Shown one piece after another: positions 27,405 to 35,880 of a DNA stretch of 64,000 nucleotides. The stretch lies in the NCBI GenBank assembly GCA_018829445.1, contig JAHJTV010000030.1, positions 1-64,000 of the forward strand, in the 5' to 3' direction. Both the position numbers and the translations under genes were made by a program. Within the stretch, counting starts at the first letter, position 1; each line of letters opens with the position of its first letter. Source of the stretch: a bacterium. GTDB taxonomy: Bacteria; SAR324; XYD2-FULL-50-16. The notes beneath the pieces are model-generated. The model did no database searches. It worked only from the letters and a program-made list of their open reading frames with translations, and was not told the origin of the DNA.

Positions 27405-28744
27405 TTGCCTGACATGAATCCAATCATCAGAACCCCGCTGTGACATACCAGGTAAAGCCCGAATGCGGTCCAGGCCCCGAAAATACCTAAATTGAAGACA
27501 TTAATCAGGATAAAGGTTAAGCCAAGGACAAAAACCAGGTTGGTTATGATCTCACTGGTCAACACGAACTTTCCCCAGCCGTTATGGGTGAATATAATTT
27601 CAAAGGAAAACCCAAGGGTTTCTATGAAGAAGAATCCGGCAAAGAATCTCAGAGCCATTGATCCAACTTCAATCATCTCCGGTTCTGAATTGAAAATGCG
27701 TACGATCAGTTCGGGAAAAACCAAGGCAAGTATCAGAATAGGTGTTCCTACCCCGATGGCGATCAACTCGGTGGCATGAGCATAACTCTTGGCATTTTTA
27801 CGATCCCCACGCCCCAAGGCATTTCCGATCAAAATCGAACCGCCTTCTGCCAGTCCTCCGACAATTGTTTTATTTATCTGTAGAGAGATAAAAACAATAT
27901 GGGTTGCAGCGAGATAAATATTTCCCATATGGCTAATCATCGCCTCATATAAGAGATAGACTGAGAGGGCAATCCCAAGCTGCATCGCTACGGGGGCACT
28001 TACCCTTAGAATTTCCATCAGGACTGTTTTCCTGATTAACCGGAAGCGAAAACAGTGATATCGTCTTAAGGGCTTAAAACTTAAGATAAACAGCAACAGA
28101 AAAAAGGAAGTCAGGGAATAAGCAATGACTGTTCCCAATGCAGCTCCTTTAATACCAAGCTTTGGCAGTCCGAAATTTCCAAATATCAGACCGTAATTGA
28201 GAATGGCATTAACAATATTCAGACTAACAGCGGTAACCATGATGGTTTTTGTACGGTTGATGGCAGCCAGAAATCCGTACATGGCAAAATACATAGCACC
28301 GAACGGCAAACACCATTTTATAATCGAGATATAAGAATAAGAAAGTCTCATCAACTCTTTGTCAACCAGAACCATTCCAAGAATCGGTTCTGCCAGAGAG
28401 GCTATCAAAAAACTGAAGGAAAAGATAATCAAGGAGACCAGAATGGCATTATCCAGCGTACTCCCGATATTAAAATAGGCAGCTAGCCGGTCTTTTCGGG
28501 TTTTGCAGGATCTTAACTGTCCAAATAATCTGGAAACAACCGATTGAGTACCAGGGGCAATTCCCCAGATGGTCAACCACAAAATCTCGGAGTAAACAAC
28601 CGCTATTCCGATTGCAGCAAGCTCCAATGATCCTAAACGACCAACCATTGCAGAGTCGATTATGTACATCAGGTACTCGGAAAAAAGTCCCAATATCAGG
28701 GGTGATCCCAGTACAAGTGTTTTACGGACATGCTTAAGTTCCAT
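27380..28744 (-). CDS. MATE-family efflux transporter
   Basis: 454 residues with about 12 membrane helices in two repeats. GLFSEYLMYIIDSAMVGRLG is the MatE domain start, and LAEGGSILIGNALGRGD marks the start of the second half. Such proteins export drugs or metabolites using sodium or proton gradients. Length is normal. It is followed by a small overlapping gene, and the promoter lies in the gap next to the sulfosugar locus. Confidence 0.9.
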   Translation of the reverse strand: MELKHVRKTLVLGSPLILGLFSEYLMYIIDSAMVGRLGSLELAAIGIAVVYSEILWLTIWGIAPGTQSVVSRLFGQLRSCKTRKDRLAAYFNIGSTLDNAILVSLIIFSFSFLIASLAEPILGMVLVDKELMRLSYSYISIIKWCLPFGAMYFAMYGFLAAINRTKTIMVTAVSLNIVNAILNYGLIFGNFGLPKLGIKGAALGTVIAYSLTSFFLLLFILSFKPLRRYHCFRFRLIRKTVLMEILRVSAPVAMQLGIALSVYLLYEAMISHMGNIYLAATHIVFISLQINKTIVGGLAEGGSILIGNALGRGDRKNAKSYAHATELIAIGVGTPILILALVFPELIVRIFNSEPEMIEVGSMALRFFAGFFFIETLGFSFEIIFTHNGWGKFVLTSEIITNLVFVLGLTFILINVFNLGIFGAWTAFGLYLVCHSGVLMIGFMSGKWLTVKIT

Positions 28745-29234
28745 CGGTTATCGAATAGTCAGAGATTAAAACCTGAAGTGCAAAAAACTGTTTACCGCAG
28801 AAAATCAACAAGAAGATAATAGAGGCTGGCAGTTAATATTGACTTGTTTTGGTGAAAACTTATTCAATTCGCGTAAAATAATAAAAATAATTATATGTAT
28901 CGTGATTATATGAGCCAATATTGCCTGTTGTCAATAAGTTAACGTCACTCTGCCGAACTAAGCCCTTTGAGTATGGAAACAGTTTTAACTTTGGAACAGG
29001 TTTTATTTCTACAAATTGATTTAAGATGAGTTCAGACTTTCTCATCCATCGTTTTATACGAAAGCATCCTGGTAATAGAAGCCTATAAAGAACAATTGAC
29101 GGAATTCACAAGTTTATTTAAAATTCATATAATATATATCTTATATAAGACATAAAATTTTGTTAGCCTCGGATAGTCTCACATATCTGGGGACGAATGT
29201 GTATGATAAATTACAATAACGGAAGGTGAAACGG
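28745..29234. other. Intergenic region upstream of sulfolactate genes
   Basis: 490 bases, AT-rich, with no supported gene. It must hold divergent promoters for the MATE gene and the slcC operon. The GntR-type palindrome at 29139-29150 is the only clear regulatory element. Confidence 0.5.
29139..29150. promoter_or_regulatory. GntR operator 1 (slcC operon)
   Basis: Perfect palindrome TCTTATATAAGA flanked ATA..CAT, about 85 bases before the slcC start. Identical 12-mers occur at 34537, 40936 and 42340. Confidence 0.75.
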
Positions 29235-30161
29235 ATGAAGAAAATAGTGATTACCGAATTTATGGATGAAACTGCTGTTGAAAGTTTAAGATCGGAATTT
29301 GATGTTCTTTATGATCCGACACTGGTTGATCGTATGCAGGATTTGGAACGGTGCCTGGTTGAAGCGGATGCCATTATTATCAGGAACAGAACTCAAGTCA
29401 GAGGAGAACTACTTAAAAAAGCCAGAAAGCTAAAAGCTGTGGGGAGACTTGGTGTCGGACTCGATAATATCGACATGCAGGCCTGTCAGATACGGGGAAT
29501 TGATGTTTTTCCGGCAACCGGCGCCAATGACGAAGCAGTGGCTGAATATGTGATTACCGTCGTCCTGATGCTGTTCAGACGGGCCTATTTTTCCTTTGAA
29601 GCGATGACAAAGGGAGAATGGCCCAGAACCGAACTGATGGGATGTGAAACATCCGGTAAACTGATGGGACTGGTAGGGTATGGTGGTATCGCCAGGGAGA
29701 CTGCCGTCAGGGCAAAAGCACTCGGAATGGAAGTGATCGCTTTTGATCCGTTTTTACCGGAGAATCATCCTGCCTGGCAGGGGGTAAAATCGGTTGCCCT
29801 GAATGATCTGTTAAAGCAGGCGGACGTTGTCAGTCTTCATGTGCCTTTGACAGATAAAACCCATCATTTAATCAATGAGAGTGCAATCGGAGAGATGAAA
29901 CCGGGTGCCTTGTTGATCAATGCTGCCAGAGGGGGAGTTGTAGATGATTCAGCGTTGATTGCTGCCTTAAAGTCCGGCCGCTTGGGGGGAGCTGCCTTGG
30001 ATGTTTATGAAAATGAGCCCTTAAGTAACGACTTAGGTAAAGAAATGGTCGGATTAAAGAACCTGATTCTCACCCCCCATATAGCAGGAGTCACCGTTGA
30101 GTCTAATGTGCGTGTCAGCGCTGTTACCGCTGAAAATATCAGACAAGTACTGGGGGATTAA
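29235..30161 (+). CDS. slcC: (S)-sulfolactate dehydrogenase, SlcC-like
   Basis: 308 residues of the D-2-hydroxyacid dehydrogenase / SerA type. The N-terminus (ITEFMDETAVESL) and the central EWPRTELMGCE region resemble SlcC of sulfolactate degraders. The NAD-binding loop is GLVGYGGIARE. Catalytic Arg lies in NAARGG, Glu in YENEPL and His in LTPHIAG. Known SlcC oxidises (S)-sulfolactate to sulfopyruvate with NAD. The ATG at 29235 is chosen because GGAAGG lies eight bases upstream; a GTG at 29226 is in frame. comC starts 3 bases after its stop. A plain phosphoglycerate dehydrogenase role is unlikely next to comC and suyAB. Confidence 0.82.
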   Translation: MKKIVITEFMDETAVESLRSEFDVLYDPTLVDRMQDLERCLVEADAIIIRNRTQVRGELLKKARKLKAVGRLGVGLDNIDMQACQIRGIDVFPATGANDEAVAEYVITVVLMLFRRAYFSFEAMTKGEWPRTELMGCETSGKLMGLVGYGGIARETAVRAKALGMEVIAFDPFLPENHPAWQGVKSVALNDLLKQADVVSLHVPLTDKTHHLINESAIGEMKPGALLINAARGGVVDDSALIAALKSGRLGGAALDVYENEPLSNDLGKEMVGLKNLILTPHIAGVTVESNVRVSAVTAENIRQVLGD

Positions 30162-30163
30162 TC

Positions 30164-31177
30164 ATGCCTGAAATAAGGAAGACAATCGAGGAATTGACGG
30201 AGCTGGTAGCAACTGTTTTGGTTTCCCACAACGCATCCGAAGACAACGCCCGGCAAGTGGCTATTGCCTTAATAGCGGCTGAAGTTGAAGGCCAAAAAGG
30301 GCACGGGGTGTCAAGGGTAGCCTCCTATTCTGCTCAGGCAAAAAGCGGAAAGGTGAATGGCTTTGCCATTCCGGAAGTTATCAAAGTAGCTGATGCCGCT
30401 ATCAGGGTGGATGCAAAACACGGGTTTGCTTTTCCCGCTTTTTCAGCAGCAATCGAAACCTTGACAGATCTGGCATCAAACAAGGGAATAGCAGCGGCGG
30501 TTATCACCCAATCGCATCATTGCGGCATGCTGGGATATCATGCTGAAAAACTGGCACAGAAAGGATTGATCGCCCTGGTTTTTTCAAACAGCCCCAAGGC
30601 AATAGCTCCCTGGGGAGGAAACCAGGCCGTGTTTGGCACCAATCCCATTGCCTTTGCAGCCCCCAGGGCAAACAGCGAGCCTCTGGTGATCGACCTTTCT
30701 CTCTCGAAAGTGGCAAGAGGAAAAGTGAAAATGGCATATGAAAACAATCAATCGATTCCAGAAGGGTGGGCTTTGGACAAGGATGGCAAAACCACTACCG
30801 ATGCCGCTGCTGCCCTGTCGGGAACAATGGTGCCCATGGGAGAGGGTAAGGGTTCTGCATTGGTGTTGATGGTCGAGATTCTGGCTGCCGCCTTGAGTGC
30901 CTCCCATTTTGGCTTTGAAGCCTCATCCTTTTTTACGGCGGATGGACCCGCACCTGACATCGGACAATTGATGATCGCAATTTCCCCGGGACCGCTTTCC
31001 GCTAACCTGTATTTTAATAGAATTGAAGCTTTAATTGCTGCCATTTTAGGGCAAGAAGGAACCCGTTTACCCGGGTCAGCCAGAGCTGAAAAATGGGAGG
31101 AAGCAAGAGCAAATGGAATAAAAATTGGAGATCAGCTGTTCAGCAACTTGTTGAAACTCAGAAATAACCCTTTATGA
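30164..31177 (+). CDS. comC: (R)-sulfolactate dehydrogenase, ComC-like (Ldh_2 family)
   Basis: 337 residues of the malate/L-lactate dehydrogenase-2 family, a fold unrelated to Rossmann lactate dehydrogenases. GQKGHGVSRV near the N-terminus, SHHCGMLGYHAEKLA with the catalytic His, and APWGGNQAVFGTNPIAFA for NAD(P) binding are visible. Characterised ComC interconverts sulfopyruvate and (R)-sulfolactate. Coupled to slcC with a 2-base gap. The two enzymes together would change (S)- to (R)-sulfolactate through sulfopyruvate, the form SuyAB needs. Confidence 0.82.
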   Translation: MPEIRKTIEELTELVATVLVSHNASEDNARQVAIALIAAEVEGQKGHGVSRVASYSAQAKSGKVNGFAIPEVIKVADAAIRVDAKHGFAFPAFSAAIETLTDLASNKGIAAAVITQSHHCGMLGYHAEKLAQKGLIALVFSNSPKAIAPWGGNQAVFGTNPIAFAAPRANSEPLVIDLSLSKVARGKVKMAYENNQSIPEGWALDKDGKTTTDAAAALSGTMVPMGEGKGSALVLMVEILAAALSASHFGFEASSFFTADGPAPDIGQLMIAISPGPLSANLYFNRIEALIAAILGQEGTRLPGSARAEKWEEARANGIKIGDQLFSNLLKLRNNPL

Positions 31178-31239
31178 AGTATAAGATTAAACCATTCAAA
31201 AAAGCCCCAGTTTTATTCCCAACTTTAAGGAGCGATTAG

Positions 31240-33147
31240 ATGCCAGAAAAAAAACCTTCGATCAAGCCGTTTGGTTACAACGGAAAAATCCTGCATGTTG
31301 ATTTATCAAACAAAACCTGGCATGTGGAGGAACCGAGTGAAAAATGGTACCGCACCTACGTGGGTGGTTCATCCATGGCATCTTATTATCTTTTAAAAGA
31401 GCTAAAACCAGGGGTTGATCCATTGTCTGCAGAAAATGTGCTGGTTTTTGCCTGCAGTGTATTAACGGGGGCACCCCTGTCCGGGTTCAACCGGTTTACA
31501 GTGGCCGCAAAATCGCCCCTCTCCCATGGTTTCGGGGAAACCGAAGCCGGAGGATTTTGGGGGCCGGAACTTAAGTTCTCCGGGTTTGACGGGATAGTGA
31601 TAAAGGGGAGGGCAGATAAACCGGTTTATCTCTGGATTAACCAGGGAAAGGTGGAAATTCGGGACGCCGCTCACTTATGGGGAAAGGACAACTGGCAAAC
31701 CAAAGAGATAATAAGGGAGGAGCATGGTGATAAAAGAATCCGTATGGTTTCGATTGGACAAGCCGGGGAAAACCTGGTCAGGTTTGCCAATGTTCAGCAC
31801 GAAATGGCTCATTTCAATGGACGCACCGGGATGGGCGCTGTCATGGGGGCTAAAAACCTGAAGGCAATTGCGGTGCGAGGCAAGGGAAAAATGATCTTGG
31901 CTGATGCAGAAAAGGTCAGGGAGATCGGCCGTTGGCATAACGAGCGCATAAAATCACACCCCTCCAACATTAATCTCACCAAGTTCGGAACCACCTTTCA
32001 AGTCTCTGTTCTCAACCATACTGGTATGCTGCCTACCCATAATTTCAGAGATGGAGTCTTTGCCGGTGCTCATAAAATCAACGAGGTAACCTACCACGAT
32101 ACTATTTTTCATTCACGGGGAACCTGCTATGCCTGTTCGGTAAAGTGCAAGCGAGAAGTTTCCAAAGATGATGGTAAGTATCTTCTGGATCTGCGCCATG
32201 GAGGTCCGGAATATGAAACCTTGGGAACCCTGGGGTCCATGTGTGAAATTGATGATTTGGCAGCCATTGCCAAAGGGAATCAAATCTGTGGGTTAACCGG
32301 AATGGATACCGTGGCTGCTGGTTGTGTTGTCGCATTTGCCATGGAATGCTATGAAAAAGGGATTTTGACAAAAGAGGATACGGGGGGAAAGGCGATCCGA
32401 TTTGGTAATGCCGATGCCATGATCTGGTTGCTGGAACAGATGGCAATCCGAAAAGGGATCGGGAAAACCCTGTCCGAAGGTGTTAAAAGGGCTGCGGAAA
32501 TCATTGGCAATGGGGCAGACAGGTATGCTTTCCATATCAAGGGAAGTGAATTGCCGGCTCATGACGGACGAGGAAAAACAGCAATGGCTATGGGCTATGC
32601 TCTATCAGCCACCGGGGCTGATCATGTAGAATGCCCGCATGACACGGCTTTCGCAGCCAATATCTCACCATTGAACCCTGTCGGGTTGCTGGATACGGTT
32701 GAACCTCTGATCAACGATTATAACAAGGTGCGATATTTTTCCATTGGTCAGAGAGTCTGGGGGATTAACAATTGTTACGGAATCTGTAATTTCTGTTCGG
32801 TTCCCATCCATGCCATGGATTTTGATCATCTGGTCAAAACCGTTAATGCAGTCACAGGTTGGCAAACCAGTCTTTTTGAGATCATGAAGGTTTCCGAACG
32901 ATCTATTACCATGTCCAGGGTGTTCAATAACAGGGAAGGATTCGGACCTGAAGACGACCGGGTAATCCGGCGCTGGCATGAAGGATTTAAAGAGGGTGCT
33001 CTCAAGGATAAACCGATTGATCGGGATTCTTTCAGAAAAGTTATTGACCTTTACTATGAAGTATCAGGCTGGAATGCTGAAGGAAGCCCTACCACCGGTA
33101 AACTGATTGATCTTAATCTCGACTGGCTGATTGAGGAAGCAGTGTAA
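31240..33147 (+). CDS. Aldehyde:ferredoxin oxidoreductase family (candidate sulfolactaldehyde oxidoreductase)
   Basis: 635 residues, full AOR length. The N-terminal tungsto/molybdopterin domain starts KILHVDLSNKTW and holds SHGFGETEAGGFWGPELK. The [4Fe-4S] ligands are Cys296, Cys299 and Cys303 (CYACSVKC), with a fourth near Cys516 (YGICNFC). Family members oxidise aldehydes to acids and reduce ferredoxin. Third gene after slcC-comC (63-base gap, TAAGGAG ribosome binding site). No NAD-dependent aldehyde dehydrogenase is present in the locus, so I infer that this enzyme oxidises sulfolactaldehyde to sulfolactate. That substrate would be new for the family. Confidence 0.85.
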   Translation: MPEKKPSIKPFGYNGKILHVDLSNKTWHVEEPSEKWYRTYVGGSSMASYYLLKELKPGVDPLSAENVLVFACSVLTGAPLSGFNRFTVAAKSPLSHGFGETEAGGFWGPELKFSGFDGIVIKGRADKPVYLWINQGKVEIRDAAHLWGKDNWQTKEIIREEHGDKRIRMVSIGQAGENLVRFANVQHEMAHFNGRTGMGAVMGAKNLKAIAVRGKGKMILADAEKVREIGRWHNERIKSHPSNINLTKFGTTFQVSVLNHTGMLPTHNFRDGVFAGAHKINEVTYHDTIFHSRGTCYACSVKCKREVSKDDGKYLLDLRHGGPEYETLGTLGSMCEIDDLAAIAKGNQICGLTGMDTVAAGCVVAFAMECYEKGILTKEDTGGKAIRFGNADAMIWLLEQMAIRKGIGKTLSEGVKRAAEIIGNGADRYAFHIKGSELPAHDGRGKTAMAMGYALSATGADHVECPHDTAFAANISPLNPVGLLDTVEPLINDYNKVRYFSIGQRVWGINNCYGICNFCSVPIHAMDFDHLVKTVNAVTGWQTSLFEIMKVSERSITMSRVFNNREGFGPEDDRVIRRWHEGFKEGALKDKPIDRDSFRKVIDLYYEVSGWNAEGSPTTGKLIDLNLDWLIEEAV

Positions 33148-33276
33148 AGACATTTTCACAACGCAACCGTCCTGCTGGCAGAATGACGGGACAGGGTTAA
33201 ATCCTGAACTTTATAGAATCGCTTCAGCCCCTATCCCATCATTGGAGGAGTTCCTCAAATGTTGTGCATCCAGTTC

Positions 33277-34329
33277 TTACTTGGTGTCAATGGCATATGC
33301 CGCGTCAATCTGTCTTTCACAAGCCTTGATATGGTCGTTGAGCTGATCCAGAGCCTTGGTTCCATACTTGTCCGTAAACCATTTTCTCATGGGGGCAACG
33401 GCATCCTGAAACATTTTCTTTTCAGCTGCTGTCGGGACATAAATTGTACCACCACTCTTCTTGAACTCTTCGTACGCAGAAATCTGTCTTCTTTTTGGAT
33501 AAGCTCTCACAACCTGACGCAGGTTGATAAAACCGTCCACAACCACTTTTCTTAAATCCAAAGGCAGCGATTGAAACAAATTATCGTTCATCATCCATAA
33601 AGCAGCCATGTAGGCATGTCCATCCAGTGTCATATATTTAATATGTTCATGGAATTTCATCCCAACGATATCAGTGATTCCATTCTTGGAGCCTTCAACA
33701 ACACCGGTTGCCAGTGAAGTGTAGACTTCTGCCCAGGCTATTCCGGTCGGGTTCCCGCCCAGCAATTTTACCATCTCAATCTGGATGTCGGAATTGATGG
33801 TTCGTAGCTTTTGCCCTTTCACATCGTCAGGAGTTCTGATCTGCTTTTTAACCGTGGCGAAATTTCTCCAGCCACCGGTGTTTCCGATTACCATCAGGCG
33901 AACATTCTTCAGCTTTTTCAAAACATCTCTTCTGAGTTCTTCAACATATGGCCCATCAAAAACACATTCTGCTGTCCTGTCATCCCGAAACATATAGGGG
34001 AGGTCCAGAACCTGTGCTTCCGGATAAAGATTACTAAATCCACCAATTGTTGTAATGTACACTTCCAATATACCAGCTTGTATGGATTCCATACACTCAC
34101 GGGCATTACCGCAAAGCTGGGTTCCGGGATAGATCTCGACCATGATCTGACCATTGGAGTGGGATTCAACAAAGTCCTTGAAAACCATGGCACCATCATA
34201 ATCTTCGTCGGCCATGTTGGCATTATGTACAATTTTAATGGTGTACTTCGCAGCCATTGCCGGCGTGGTTACAATAAATAAAGCGATTGTGATAAAGATC
34301 CCAACCAACAGTATCCAACGTTTTTTCAT
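33277..34329 (-). CDS. dctP: TRAP transporter periplasmic solute receptor (DctP type)
   Basis: 350 residues with a signal peptide (1-26, FIVTTPAMA-AK). It has the DctP fold markers: YPGTQLCGNARECMESIQAG, DVKGQKLRT and an Asn/Arg-lined acid-binding region. The ATG follows AGGAGGACAAG, an optimal ribosome binding site. It delivers an organic acid or sulfonate to the DctQM permease. Encoded last on the minus strand, with its own operator-bearing 330-base leader, so it can be expressed more strongly than the permease. Ligand may be sulfolactate, DHPS or a sulfoquinovose derivative; sequence alone does not decide. Confidence 0.9.
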   Translation of the reverse strand: MKKRWILLVGIFITIALFIVTTPAMAAKYTIKIVHNANMADEDYDGAMVFKDFVESHSNGQIMVEIYPGTQLCGNARECMESIQAGILEVYITTIGGFSNLYPEAQVLDLPYMFRDDRTAECVFDGPYVEELRRDVLKKLKNVRLMVIGNTGGWRNFATVKKQIRTPDDVKGQKLRTINSDIQIEMVKLLGGNPTGIAWAEVYTSLATGVVEGSKNGITDIVGMKFHEHIKYMTLDGHAYMAALWMMNDNLFQSLPLDLRKVVVDGFINLRQVVRAYPKRRQISAYEEFKKSGGTIYVPTAAEKKMFQDAVAPMRKWFTDKYGTKALDQLNDHIKACERQIDAAYAIDTK

Positions 34330-34658
34330 CTTGTCCTCCTTTTTGTGTTAAAAATAAAACACTTAATTAATACATTAACTCTCATTTTTAAACCCTGCGT
34401 TTTTAATCTCTTCGCCGTTTCCTCCTTTTGATAGTGTTATGATGAGACGGTCTGAAAATTGCGGCCCATCCGTCTGTGGTAAAAAAATAGCAGTGATTCT
34501 CCATCATTAAATATGTCTTAAGTAATTCAGTATATATCTTATATAAGACAAAAAACAAAAAATCTACTCATTCACCACTTTTATTTGATTCACTGTTCAA
34601 GCAAATCTTATGGTGATCAAGATAGGTGTATCGAGAAACACAGCTGAATGGTCACAAC
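34330..34658. other. Leader of the TRAP receptor gene
   Basis: No gene. It holds the GntR palindrome at 34537 and a weaker half-site ATATGTCTTAAG at 34511-34522. The distance of about 200 bases to the start suggests a long 5' untranslated leader. Confidence 0.5.
34537..34548. promoter_or_regulatory. GntR operator 2 (TRAP receptor)
   Basis: Perfect palindrome TCTTATATAAGA flanked ATA..CAA upstream of the DctP gene. A degenerate half-site lies 26 bases away. Confidence 0.75.
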
Positions 34659-35852
34659 TCAGATTAAGTCCCTGATCTTCACTGGCAGTCCTTGTTTTGC
34701 CGATTTTTCTGCTGCCGCTCCGACAACAATAGACCAGAAACCTTCTTCCACCGTTGCAGTGTCGGTTTGTAAGCCTTTTATGTTATCAATAAACTTGATG
34801 TGTTCATAATAGGTGGCGCCATTATGTCCACCGGCCTCGATATAGGTCGGATAGTAAGGCGTGGAGACACGAGACGGGTTCCCTTCTCCCCGCATGATCT
34901 CCAGGCTGGTTTTGAGTCTGGGACCGGGAAGATAATCTTCACACTCCCAAGCTTTTAACCTTCCTTCGTTTCCGCAGAGTACAATCTCCTCGTAGAACAT
35001 GGGGGCAAACATACAGAGATTAAAACTGGCGCGGATGTTGTTCTCATAGATGACGGTGACAAAAGCGTTATCAAGAATATCCGATTTCCTCTTTTCATGC
35101 TCAAATTCCAGGAAGTTAACTGCCATGCTTCCACTGGCGTATACTTCCACTGGTTTGGATTGAGCGAACAGGTTCATCAGGTCGAAATAGTGACAGCATT
35201 TTTCCACCAGGGTTCCCCCGGAGAACCGGGAGAATTTATTCCATTGACTGACTTTATCCAAAAAAGGTAAGCGGTGTTCCATGATACTGATCAGTTTGAT
35301 ATCGCCAATGGATTTGCGTTTGAGTCCTTCGTAGATGGCTTCGATGTACATGGCCTTGTAGCGATATTGCAGCCCGATTTGAAAAACAGCTTTGTAATCG
35401 TTGGCAATTCTTGTTATCTCTGCTGCGTCTGGGATGGTGGTTGCCATTGGTTTTTCCAGCAGGATATGTTTTCCTGATTGGGAGGCAATCCTGACGACAT
35501 CAATATGGGTATAATTTGGAGTGCAGATGATCAACCCATCAACTTCCGGATCATTACACGCCTTTTCCAGAGAATCATATACAATCAGATCCTGGCCGGG
35601 GGCCATCATGGCAAAGGTCTGCTTTGCCGTTTCCACACTCTGGGGATTTGGATCATAAACTCCACGCACGGTGGCTCTTCCTTCAAGGATCGTAATTCGA
35701 ATGTGCTCCTGCCCCATAATTCCGGTGCCAATAATATTGAACTTGTATTCCGGTTTTTCCACCTGGCTGAGGTAGCGATCTTCATCTGGGATATAATTAA
35801 AAATGGAGCTGGTGGAAAAAAACCGACTTCTAATCTCTTTTCCTTTTTTCAT
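34659..35852 (-). CDS. Gfo/Idh/MocA-family NAD-dependent protein (candidate sulfoquinovosidase)
   Basis: 397 residues. The N-terminal Rossmann domain has FNIIGTGIMGQEHIR, and HILLEKPMATT is the family's EKP loop. The C-terminal alpha/beta domain holds GGTLVEKCCHYFDLM, where Lys and His are catalytic in the family. Most members are sugar dehydrogenases. NAD-dependent sulfoquinovosidases with this fold (GH188) are known at the gateway of sulfoquinovose pathways, and the neighbours make that role plausible. It sits directly after the TRAP permease gene (28-base gap) in the same operon. A dehydrogenase acting on a sulfosugar is the alternative. Confidence 0.8.
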   Translation of the reverse strand: MKKGKEIRSRFFSTSSIFNYIPDEDRYLSQVEKPEYKFNIIGTGIMGQEHIRITILEGRATVRGVYDPNPQSVETAKQTFAMMAPGQDLIVYDSLEKACNDPEVDGLIICTPNYTHIDVVRIASQSGKHILLEKPMATTIPDAAEITRIANDYKAVFQIGLQYRYKAMYIEAIYEGLKRKSIGDIKLISIMEHRLPFLDKVSQWNKFSRFSGGTLVEKCCHYFDLMNLFAQSKPVEVYASGSMAVNFLEFEHEKRKSDILDNAFVTVIYENNIRASFNLCMFAPMFYEEIVLCGNEGRLKAWECEDYLPGPRLKTSLEIMRGEGNPSRVSTPYYPTYIEAGGHNGATYYEHIKFIDNIKGLQTDTATVEEGFWSIVVGAAAEKSAKQGLPVKIRDLI

Positions 35853-35880
35853 CTGTTTATCCGGTTAATCTGTTTTAAGT

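Noticed and set aside
28860..29045. 61-residue minus-strand frame before slcC
   Set aside because: Lies in an AT-rich promoter region, no ribosome binding site or motif.
29235..30161. Phosphoglycerate dehydrogenase (SerA) for serine synthesis
   Set aside because: Short form without ACT domain, coupled to comC and under the sulfosugar operator; SlcC fits better.
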